Of a stretch of 7,434 bases of DNA, positions 1 through 6,201 are shown in pieces. The stretch covers positions 1 through 7,434 of the forward strand of contig CALPJR020000034.1 of NCBI GenBank assembly GCA_943323935.2, given 5' to 3'. Below the pieces are notes generated by a model. It made no database searches, was not told the DNA's origin, and worked only from the letters and a program-made list of their open reading frames with translations. Source of the DNA: Bifidobacterium breve (GTDB taxonomy: Bacteria > Bacteroidota > Bacteroidia > Chitinophagales > Chitinophagaceae). How positions within the stretch are numbered: position 1 is the stretch's first letter; the number at the start of each line of letters is the position of its first letter. The translations under genes and the position numbers were made by a program.

Positions 1-310
1 CTTCACGATGAGACATACGCTTGCGCAATTTCACATACATTTTATCAGTAGGAACACCTGTCATGTCTGCAATGATTTTTTTGGTTTCATTGAACCAAAT
101 TTCATGTTCCTCGTCTGTTAATGCATGTCGTCTATTGTATTCCGCGATATAAATAAAATCCTCATAAAATTCCACACATATGGGAAATTCAGGTAAGTCA
201 TGGTCATAAAGTCTCCAGCAAGTGACATTGAGTCGCTTTGCTTGCTTTAATCGATGCTTATAATTTTTAAGCAATCGATTTTCAAACATTTGAAATTTTT
301 CTGGCGTCAT
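1..310 (-). CDS. rlmK: Stand-alone RlmK-like 23S rRNA methyltransferase, N-terminal part (runs off the left edge)
   Basis: About 103 codons read from an ATG at 308-310 down to base 1 without a stop; the rest, including the SAM-binding domain, lies outside the window. The visible part resembles the start of the C-terminal (RlmK) half of E. coli RlmKL: the block FQMFENRLLKN, then a conserved C-R-LYDHDLPEFP segment around residues 31-43, then an EYNR stretch. In E. coli this half makes m7G2069 in 23S rRNA, while the other half (RlmL, with a THUMP domain) makes m2G2445. Here the protein begins directly with the RlmK segment, so it is not fused to RlmL. In-frame codons upstream of the ATG reach the stop of the aminotransferase after four codons, so this Met is the first possible ATG start. 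The 12-base gap to that gene suggests co-transcription. No Shine-Dalgarno is present. The family call is fairly secure; target-site identity is inferred. Confidence 0.75.
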   Translation of the reverse strand, partial: MTPEKFQMFENRLLKNYKHRLKQAKRLNVTCWRLYDHDLPEFPICVEFYEDFIYIAEYNRRHALTDEEHEIWFNETKKIIADMTGVPTDKMYVKLRKRMSHRE

Positions 311-322
311 GAATAGGAGGGC

Positions 323-1513
323 TTATTTTAAAGTAGCCAATGCTTCTCTAATTCTTGCCCAAGCTTTTTCGATATTCTCCATACTATTTGCAAAAGAGAA
401 ACGTACACAATGCGGCTCACCAAATGCATCCCCCATTACAGACGATACATGCGCCGTATTCAATAAGAACATGCTAAAGTCAGAGGCGTTGGTAATGGTA
501 TGTTGTCCATCAGATTTGCCATAATAACTACTCACGTCTGGGAATACATAGAAAGCGCCTTCGGGTGCAAAACATTTAAATCCAGGCATCGCATGCACCA
601 ATGCTAAAGTGGTTGTTCTACGACGGGTAAATTCTTCTGTCATTGCGATAGATGGTTTTAAATCGCCCACCAAGGCAGCTACTGCGGCTTTTTGGGTGAT
701 AGAACTAGTACCAGAGGTAAATTGACCTTGTAATTTTTCCATCGCTTTTGCTAAAGTAATATTAGATGCGGTATAGCCTAAACGCCAACCGGTCATTGCA
801 AAACCTTTACTCAATCCATTGATCACAATCACTTGGTCTTTGACCTCACTAAACTGCGCAATACTTTCGTGCTTGCCAATAAAGTTGATGTATTCATAAA
901 TCTCATCCGATAAGATGGTGATTTGAGGATATTTTTTAAACAAGTTCGCCAATGCTTCTAATTCAGCTTTGCTGTATACTGCACCAGAAGGATTACAAGG
1001 AGAGGAGAACATGAATACTTTTGTTTTTGGTGTAATGGCAGCTTCTATTTGTGCAGGCGTTGCTTTGAATCCAGCTTCTACTGTGGTTCTAATTTCAACT
1101 ACTTTGCCACGCGCAATTTTTACCAATTCAGAATAAGTCACCCAATAAGGCGTAGGTATAATCACTTCTTCACCTTCGTCTACTAAAGCCAGTATTGCAT
1201 TGGCTAAACTTTGCTTTGCACCAGTCGATGTGATGATTTGGTCTGGGGTATAGTCAAGATGGTTGTCTCTTTTTAATTTGGTACAAACGGCTTCTCTTAA
1301 ATCCAAAAAACCAGCCACTGGGGTGTAGTGACTCCAGTTATCATTGATCGCTTTAATGGCTGCGTCTTTAATATGCTGTGGGGTATCAAAATCGGGTTCA
1401 CCCAAGCTTAAGTCAATTACATCAACACCTTTCGCCCTTAATTCACGGCCTAATTTGGCCATTTTTAAAGTTTCTGGTTCACTAAATCTGTTCAAAAGAG
1501 AAGATAATTCCAT
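323..1513 (-). CDS. aspC: Aspartate aminotransferase-type PLP enzyme (class I, gamma subgroup)
   Basis: A complete 396-residue fold-type I aminotransferase, the normal length for the gamma subgroup. Visible landmarks are LSLGEPDFDTP (about residues 35-45), the aromatic PYW near 122-124, SPCNPSG with Asn174 that contacts PLP, SDEIY with Asp203 that pairs with the pyridine nitrogen, SKGFAMTGWR with Schiff-base Lys236 and phosphate-binding Arg244, and CVRFSFA with Arg371 that should bind the substrate alpha-carboxylate. The expected reaction is aspartate + 2-oxoglutarate to oxaloacetate + glutamate in the cytoplasm. Gamma-subgroup members can also transaminate prephenate, or alanine and other acids, so the exact substrate is not settled and the symbol (also aspB or aatA in other genomes) is nominal. 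It is probably the first gene of a two-gene unit with the RlmK-like methyltransferase. I found no exact TAnnTTTG upstream, only TAATTTG with one base fewer at 1541-1547. Confidence 0.9.
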   Translation of the reverse strand: MELSSLLNRFSEPETLKMAKLGRELRAKGVDVIDLSLGEPDFDTPQHIKDAAIKAINDNWSHYTPVAGFLDLREAVCTKLKRDNHLDYTPDQIITSTGAKQSLANAILALVDEGEEVIIPTPYWVTYSELVKIARGKVVEIRTTVEAGFKATPAQIEAAITPKTKVFMFSSPCNPSGAVYSKAELEALANLFKKYPQITILSDEIYEYINFIGKHESIAQFSEVKDQVIVINGLSKGFAMTGWRLGYTASNITLAKAMEKLQGQFTSGTSSITQKAAVAALVGDLKPSIAMTEEFTRRRTTTLALVHAMPGFKCFAPEGAFYVFPDVSSYYGKSDGQHTITNASDFSMFLLNTAHVSSVMGDAFGEPHCVRFSFANSMENIEKAWARIREALATLK

Positions 1514-1625
1514 ACTGTATTATTTGTAATTCAAATTTCGCAAATTATTGCCAAACAGCCATCCTTTTTGGTTTTCTTTAGGATTAAATTATGCCCCAAT
1601 TGTGTATATCTACTGTAAACTCACT

Positions 1626-1633
1626 TAAATTTG
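1626..1633 (+). promoter_or_regulatory. Possible Bacteroidota -7 promoter element (TAAATTTG) for sdaA
   Basis: An exact match to TAnnTTTG lies 8 bases before the preferred sdaA start at 1642, with a TTG at 1600-1602 (spacer 23, the edge of the accepted range). Transcription would start around 1639-1640, giving an almost leaderless mRNA. If real, it rules out the longer reading starting at 1591. The region is AT-rich, so a chance match is quite possible. Confidence 0.35.
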
Positions 1634-1641
1634 TTTTACTT

Positions 1642-3111
1642 ATGGAAAAGTTTATCTCGGTGTTCGATATGTTTAAAATTGGTGTAGGACCTTCAAGTTC
1701 ACATACCCTAGGGCCTTGGTTGGCTGCGAAGCATGTGATGAAAAGGGTTAGCGATTTGTCGGGTATCAAAAATATCAACGCTTTGCATGTATACTTGTAT
1801 GGTTCTTTAGCTAAAACAGGGAAGGGACACGGAACAGATACCGCTATATTAATGGGCTTGCAAGGGGAAGATCCTGTGACTACAGATACCCGTTTGATTG
1901 CTCAAAAAGTTCAAGCCATTAAGGACACCCATCATATTTTATTAGATGGAGTACATGAGATTGAATTCAACTACAACGATCATCTAGTTTTTTTAAAAGA
2001 TAAAAGTTTGCCTTATCATCCCAATGCAATGCAATTTGTGGTTGAATTAAAAGATCGTGTAAAAACCTATACCTATTATTCGGTTGGAGGCGGTTTTATT
2101 GAAACGGAAGCTTCAGAAGATGGTTTAGAGCTGGGTCATTTAATTGAAGACCAAAAGGAAACCAATATAGAAGTACCCTTTAATTTTTTTTCAACCAACG
2201 ATTTAATTCATTGGTGTATTAAAACTGGTTTACCAATTTCTGATATTGTTAGAGAAAACGAAAAACAATTGCATACGGAGCAAGCTTTGGAAGAAGGTCT
2301 GGATCGATTATGGAAGACTATGCTAGATTGTATTTTTAAAGGCGTGCATGCGAATGGCATTTTACCCGGAGGATTACAAGTGCACAGAAGAGCTTCCGAT
2401 TTGAATGCAAAATTATTAAAGCAAGAAAATGACTCGGAAAAAACAGATACGCAAACGATGGAAGCATGGATGCAACAAATTCAAAGTGGTGGCGGGGACT
2501 TTTCTTATATACTAGATTGGGTTAGTTGTTTTGCATTGGCTGTGAACGAAGAAAATGCAAGTTTTGGTAGGGTAGTGACAGCACCCACCAATGGTGCCGC
2601 TGGTGTGATTCCTGCAGTGTTGATGTATGCGATTAATTTTTGTAATAAAGGAAGTCAACAAGACATTCATAAATTTTTATTGACTGCAAATGCGATAGGT
2701 ATTTTATTTAAAAACGGTGCGACCATTTCTGCAGCGATGGGTGGATGTCAGGCAGAGATTGGGGTTTCGTCAGCGATGGCCGCAGCAGGTTTAACAGAAT
2801 TATTAGGGGGCAATCAACGACAAGTATTAATGGCAGGAGAAATTGCCATGGAACATCATTTAGGATTAACCTGTGATCCGGTGGGGGGATTGGTTCAGAT
2901 TCCATGTATTGAACGCAATACCATGGGAGCAATCAAAGCCATTACAGCAGCTCAATTGGCATTGCAAAGTAAACCTGATTATGCCTTGGTTAGTTTAGAT
3001 AAAGTGATACACACCATGTGGCAAACTGCTTTGGATATGAATGTGAAATACAAAGAGACTGCAGATGGTGGATTGGCCATGCAAATACCGATTGGATTAG
3101 CAGAATGTTAA
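1642..3111 (+). CDS. sdaA: L-serine dehydratase (L-serine ammonia-lyase), iron-sulfur dependent, single chain
   Basis: It converts L-serine to pyruvate and ammonia in the cytoplasm using a [4Fe-4S] cluster. The protein has 489 residues with both family domains in one chain: a beta domain (about 1-175) opening with [17 protein letters not shown], and an alpha catalytic domain (about 205-489) with APTNGAAG (314-321). Three cluster cysteines are visible: Cys369 in GGCQAEIG, Cys411 in TCDPVGG and Cys422 in IPCIERN, spaced 42 and 11 apart as in the Legionella enzyme. The final residue, Cys489, matches the C-terminal cysteine that is the fourth ligand in the resting Legionella enzyme. The open frame extends to an ATG at 1591, but family members start at the equivalent of the Met at 1642, just before SVFDMF, so I chose that. 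The gene is divergent from the aminotransferase and convergent with mqnE. No terminator is seen after the stop. Confidence 0.93.
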   Translation: MEKFISVFDMFKIGVGPSSSHTLGPWLAAKHVMKRVSDLSGIKNINALHVYLYGSLAKTGKGHGTDTAILMGLQGEDPVTTDTRLIAQKVQAIKDTHHILLDGVHEIEFNYNDHLVFLKDKSLPYHPNAMQFVVELKDRVKTYTYYSVGGGFIETEASEDGLELGHLIEDQKETNIEVPFNFFSTNDLIHWCIKTGLPISDIVRENEKQLHTEQALEEGLDRLWKTMLDCIFKGVHANGILPGGLQVHRRASDLNAKLLKQENDSEKTDTQTMEAWMQQIQSGGGDFSYILDWVSCFALAVNEENASFGRVVTAPTNGAAGVIPAVLMYAINFCNKGSQQDIHKFLLTANAIGILFKNGATISAAMGGCQAEIGVSSAMAAAGLTELLGGNQRQVLMAGEIAMEHHLGLTCDPVGGLVQIPCIERNTMGAIKAITAAQLALQSKPDYALVSLDKVIHTMWQTALDMNVKYKETADGGLAMQIPIGLAEC

Positions 3112-3117
3112 ATTCCG

Positions 3118-4275
3118 TTAAGCTTCAATCGCTGCTTCATCAACCAAACTAAAATCTTGGATTACATTGTACAATGTGCCACGTTCAATCGGCGTTCTTT
3201 TTGCTTGTTTGATAAGTTTTACCAATTCCAAAGTAGTCATAGCAGGATTTTGTTCTTCACTTCCAGCCATAGAATAAATCTTAGTGGTATCGTCGATGGT
3301 GCCATCAATATCATTCACACCATAACTTAAAGTTAATTGAGCCACCTGTCTTCCTAGCATTGGCCAGTAAGCTTTGACATGCGGGAAATTATCCAAATAC
3401 AATCTTGAGATGGCATACATTTTTAAATCTTCGAGCATGGTGGATTCTGGCACATCATGCATTTCATTGTCCTTGTTTCTAAACTTAAGGGGGATAAATG
3501 TGTTGAAACCTTTTGTTTTGTCTTGTAATTGTCTTAAGCGTTCCATATGGTCTACACGGTGCTCATATTTTTCGATATGGCCATACAATAATGTGGCATT
3601 ACTATGCATGCCAAGCTCATGTGCTGTTTGGTGAATTTCCAACCATCCATTGGCATCTACCTTATCATCACAAATAATGGTACGAATATCGGGATGAAAA
3701 ATTTCGGCACCACCACCAGGCAAGGAATCCAATCCTGCTTCATGCGCTAAACGCATCCCTTCTTGAATAGATACTTTGGCTTTGCGGAACATATAATCCA
3801 GTTCAACCGGTGTAAATGCTTTGATATGTAATTCGGGACGATGTGCTTTAATGGCGCGCATTAGGTCCAAGAAAAATGCTAAAGTTAATTTTGGATGCAC
3901 ACCACCTACAATATGTACTTCTGTTACTGGCTTACCATCATAAGAACGAACAATATCCATCATTTGGTCTATCGTTAATTCCCATCCTTCTTCTTTATGC
4001 GCGTATAATTTTGAGTAAGAACAAAATTTACAAGAGAAGACGCAGACATTGGTTGGCTCTATATGAAAATTGCGATTGAAATAGGTAATATCACCATGTA
4101 ATTCATTTCTTTTCCAGTTGGCCAATGCACCTACATAGGGAAGGGATGATTTTTCGAATAAGGCAACACCATCTTCAAAACTGATACGTTCGTTTTGAAT
4201 GATTTTTTGACCGATGGATTTTAATATTGAATCAGCTTGCGCATCTATCAGAACTTGAATTTGTGCCTTGTTCAT
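3118..4275 (-). CDS. mqnE: Aminofutalosine synthase MqnE (radical SAM)
   Basis: A 385-residue radical SAM enzyme of the CofG/CofH/MqnC/MqnE group. The cluster motif CX3CX2C is at Cys78, Cys82 and Cys85, preceded by FHIEPTNVC. A HIVGGVHP segment (121-128) and the PGGGAEIF motif (186-193) follow. The AEIF version and the overall ending fit MqnE better than MqnC, which usually reads AEIL. MqnE joins 3-[(1-carboxyvinyl)oxy]benzoate to the adenosyl group of SAM to give aminofutalosine, the second step of the futalosine pathway to menaquinone. No other mqn gene is in the window, so the pathway genes appear scattered. A TAACTTTG box lies about 20 bases upstream of the start, so the gene probably has its own promoter, 120 bases downstream of the transporter. 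Its stop is 6 bases from the sdaA stop on the other strand. Confidence 0.87.
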   Translation of the reverse strand: MNKAQIQVLIDAQADSILKSIGQKIIQNERISFEDGVALFEKSSLPYVGALANWKRNELHGDITYFNRNFHIEPTNVCVFSCKFCSYSKLYAHKEEGWELTIDQMMDIVRSYDGKPVTEVHIVGGVHPKLTLAFFLDLMRAIKAHRPELHIKAFTPVELDYMFRKAKVSIQEGMRLAHEAGLDSLPGGGAEIFHPDIRTIICDDKVDANGWLEIHQTAHELGMHSNATLLYGHIEKYEHRVDHMERLRQLQDKTKGFNTFIPLKFRNKDNEMHDVPESTMLEDLKMYAISRLYLDNFPHVKAYWPMLGRQVAQLTLSYGVNDIDGTIDDTTKIYSMAGSEEQNPAMTTLELVKLIKQAKRTPIERGTLYNVIQDFSLVDEAAIEA

Positions 4276-4294
4276 AAACTATGAAATTAGGCCA

Positions 4295-4302
4295 CAAAGT
4301 TA
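4295..4302 (-). promoter_or_regulatory. mqnE: Bacteroidota -7 promoter element (TAACTTTG) for mqnE
   Basis: On the minus strand TAACTTTG matches TAnnTTTG exactly and sits 19 bases before the mqnE ATG (4273-4275), giving a leader of roughly 12 bases. The -33 region is not a clean TTTG; the best candidate is TGG inside AAGATGG (4322-4328), 19 bases upstream. The position in a 120-base gap between same-strand genes supports it. Confidence 0.5.
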
Positions 4303-4395
4303 GTCAATAAGCACTTGATTACCATCTTATGTTTAAAGTCTTTCCTTATAATAAGAATAAGCTTTAACCATGAATGTGCTAATGGCATTTAAAAA

Positions 4396-5658
4396 TTAAC
4401 CAATTAAAATACCTGCGATACTTGCAGACAAATAGGAAGCTAAAGTTCCGGCTAAAAGCGCTTTAAGGCCTAATTCAGCAAGGTCTTTACGGCGTGTTGG
4501 GGCAAGTTCACCAATACCACCAATTAACATACCTACACTGCTAAAATTGGCAAAACCACAAATAGCGATACTCACAATTAACAAACCTTTTTCGGTTACA
4601 ATTGGGATCACTTTGCTGGTTAAACTTTTAAACGCAACAAATTCATTGATGGTTAATTTTTGACCTAATAAGGTGGCTGCATTTTGTATATCGACAGTTG
4701 GGATACCCATCGCCCAAGCCATTGGATAAAATAATTTGCTAAAAATAAAGTTCAAGCTTAAATCAATATTGGCGCTAAAAAGATGCCCAATTTTTAATAA
4801 GCTCCAGTCTACTAAAGCGATCAAAGCAATAAAACCAATCAACATCGCAATCACATTCATCGCAATTTTAAAACCATCTCCTGCACCGTGTGTGATGGCG
4901 TCGATGGTGTTGCTATACTGACTTTTTACTTCTAATGTAACTTTACCCATTGTTTGAGAAACTTCCGTCTCTGGGAATAATATTTTTGCAATGACCAATG
5001 CACCAGGTGCGGCCATCAAACTTGCTGTGATTAATTTTGGCGCTAAATCCATCCCTGCTTGCGCTCCCATGTTTGCATATACCACCAATATACCACCAGC
5101 GATACAAGCCAAACTTCCACTCATGCTCGCTAAGATTTCACTTTTTGTCATCGTTGGTAAATAGGGACGAATCATAACCTGTGCTTCTACCTGTCCAACA
5201 AATGCACTCGCCACATTACTAAGCGCTTCTGCGCCACTCACGCGCATGATAAAATTCATTGCTTTGGCAATCACAGATATAATACGTTGCATGATACCAA
5301 AATGATAAAATAAAGCAACTAAAACACAGACTAATATAATGGTCGCAGTCACGTTAAAAGCAAAGACAAAACCACCATTGGTAAAATCAGTTGCGCCAGC
5401 GGGACCCATTGCGGCAACACCTCCGTATACAAATGCCGCACCTTGACGCGCAAATTCCTCGATCTTACCCATGCCTTTTCCTAAAATTTGAAAGAATCTT
5501 GTAATGGCAGGTATTTTTAAAATCAAAATACCAATGGTTAACTGAAGGGCTAAGCCACTCAGTACTAAGCGATAGTTGATATTTTTTTTATTGTTAGAAA
5601 ACAAAAAAGCAATCATTAAAATCAATACAATGCCAATCAGGCCTTGGAATCTATCCAT
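4396..5658 (-). CDS. nupC: NupC-type concentrative nucleoside transporter (CNT family), atypical binding-site motifs
   Basis: An inner-membrane symporter of 420 residues, the usual size for bacterial CNT proteins, strongly hydrophobic with many membrane segments starting at residues 5-20. Family landmarks are FVFAF (97-101), FVGQVEAQ (153-160), IRPYLP (163-168), INEFVAF with Glu339 (337-343), CGFANFSSVG with Asn371 and Ser374 (367-376), and a C-terminal APTRRKDLAELGLKALLAGT stretch (386-405). Glu339, Asn371 and Ser374 correspond to ribose-contacting residues in the Vibrio cholerae CNT structure, so uptake of a nucleoside coupled to sodium or protons is likely. Oddities: the usual GQTEAP reads GQVEAQ, the usual FxVLPT reads FNVTAT, and the PW before the second hairpin reads PT. 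Specificity may therefore differ from a standard CNT. The gene lies downstream of the trxA terminator. No clear promoter motif or Shine-Dalgarno is seen; the leader is pyrimidine-rich. Confidence 0.88.
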   Translation of the reverse strand: MDRFQGLIGIVLILMIAFLFSNNKKNINYRLVLSGLALQLTIGILILKIPAITRFFQILGKGMGKIEEFARQGAAFVYGGVAAMGPAGATDFTNGGFVFAFNVTATIILVCVLVALFYHFGIMQRIISVIAKAMNFIMRVSGAEALSNVASAFVGQVEAQVMIRPYLPTMTKSEILASMSGSLACIAGGILVVYANMGAQAGMDLAPKLITASLMAAPGALVIAKILFPETEVSQTMGKVTLEVKSQYSNTIDAITHGAGDGFKIAMNVIAMLIGFIALIALVDWSLLKIGHLFSANIDLSLNFIFSKLFYPMAWAMGIPTVDIQNAATLLGQKLTINEFVAFKSLTSKVIPIVTEKGLLIVSIAICGFANFSSVGMLIGGIGELAPTRRKDLAELGLKALLAGTLASYLSASIAGILIG

Positions 5659-5718
5659 GGGGTTAATTTAGGAAAGGAAGGTAATTAAATTATTGTTATT
5701 TTTTTGATTAGAGTACAT

Positions 5719-5751
5719 AAAAAATCCCACTCAGTTGAATGAGCAGGATTT
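5719..5751 (-). terminator. Rho-independent terminator of trxA
   Basis: Starting 20 bases after the trxA stop, the minus-strand RNA can form a 12-pair stem (arms 5740-5751 and 5722-5733) with a 6-base UUCAAC loop, followed by a U run (six Us, the first three within the stem arm). Two of the pairs are G-U wobbles, which on the plus strand become A-C mismatches. The hairpin therefore fits the minus direction and separates trxA from the transporter. Confidence 0.85.
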
Positions 5752-5771
5752 CTTATAATCTGTTATTTCAA

Positions 5772-6089
5772 TTACATATGAGACTGGATCTTCTTGTCTA
5801 AAACAGCCTTTGGAACTGCGCCAATTTGCTTGTCTACCACTTGACCACCTTTCACAAAAAGGATCGCAGGAATTGAAGTGATCCCAAAATTTGTGCTCAA
5901 TGTAGGATTCACATCCACATTCACTTTGCCAATATTCACTTTCCCTTCGTACTGAACCGCTAATTCTTCGATAACTGGTCCGATTGCACGACATGGTCCA
6001 CACCATTCTGCCCAAAAATCGATTACACTTAGTTTGTCACTTTCAATCACTGTTTGTTGAAAGTTCGCGTCTGTAAATTCTAATGCCAT
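5772..6089 (-). CDS. trxA: Thioredoxin
   Basis: A compact 105-residue cytoplasmic disulfide reductase made of a single thioredoxin fold. The active site reads WCGPC with Cys30 and Cys33, the buried acid is Asp24 in IDFWAEWC, and the cis-proline is Pro74 in TSIPAILFVKGG. It reduces protein disulfides and is itself recharged by thioredoxin reductase, which is not in this window. The open frame reaches back to an ATG at 6146, but that would add a lysine/tyrosine-rich 19-residue tail unlike the family, and the likely -7 box (6132-6139) lies inside it. The Met at 6087-6089, giving MALEFTDANF, is the natural start. The gene has its own promoter and terminator, so it is probably a single-gene transcript although it follows dnaE on the same strand. 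Confidence 0.95.
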   Translation of the reverse strand: MALEFTDANFQQTVIESDKLSVIDFWAEWCGPCRAIGPVIEELAVQYEGKVNIGKVNVDVNPTLSTNFGITSIPAILFVKGGQVVDKQIGAVPKAVLDKKIQSHM

Positions 6090-6131
6090 AATTGTATATT
6101 TATATTTTTCTTGTTCTTTATTCTTGTAGTA

Positions 6132-6139
6132 CAAAATTA
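6132..6139 (-). promoter_or_regulatory. trxA: Bacteroidota -7 promoter element (TAATTTTG) for trxA
   Basis: On the minus strand TAATTTTG matches TAnnTTTG exactly and sits 42 bases before the trxA ATG, implying a leader of about 36 bases. No perfect TTTG is found at -33; TGG inside AAGATGG (6160-6166) lies 20 bases upstream. The site is between the weak dnaE terminator and trxA, as expected for an independent promoter. Confidence 0.55.
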
Positions 6140-6179
6140 GCTCCAAACTTTAATATCTGCCATCTTGACTTTTCCACTT

Positions 6180-6199
6180 AAAAATCCCTTATTGGGGAC
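6180..6199 (-). terminator. Weak terminator-like hairpin after dnaE
   Basis: Just after the dnaE stop the minus-strand RNA reads GUCCC, a CAAUAA loop, then GGGAU and further Us. The stem is only four Watson-Crick pairs plus one G-U, so termination may be partial. Its place before the trxA promoter supports a real role. Confidence 0.4.
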
Positions 6200-6201
6200 A
6201 A

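Noticed and set aside
309..524. A plus-strand ORF whose start overlaps an AGGAGG sequence at 315-320
   Set aside because: It is antisense to the aminotransferase, the AGGAGG lies after the start rather than before it, and the protein resembles nothing known.
1591..1641. A 17-residue N-terminal extension of the serine dehydratase
   Set aside because: Family proteins begin at the Met just before SVFDMF; the extension overlaps a possible promoter and shows no family similarity.
1514..1641. Regulatory site in the divergent spacer between the aminotransferase and sdaA
   Set aside because: No clear operator palindrome is seen and the only box toward the aminotransferase, TAATTTG, is one base short of the consensus.
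4333..4367. Possible hairpin TTAAAG...CTTTAA with inner CTTAT/ATAAG in the gap between the transporter and mqnE
   Set aside because: The stem is AT-rich with a 6-base bulge on one side and no U run after it, so neither a terminator nor a riboswitch can be supported.
5731..6015. A 94-residue minus-strand ORF rich in Arg, Ser and Cys
   Set aside because: It lies in another frame over trxA and its terminator; the composition is typical of a shadow frame.
6090..6146. A 19-residue N-terminal extension of thioredoxin
   Set aside because: It is lysine- and tyrosine-rich, not a signal peptide, and contains the likely -7 promoter box.
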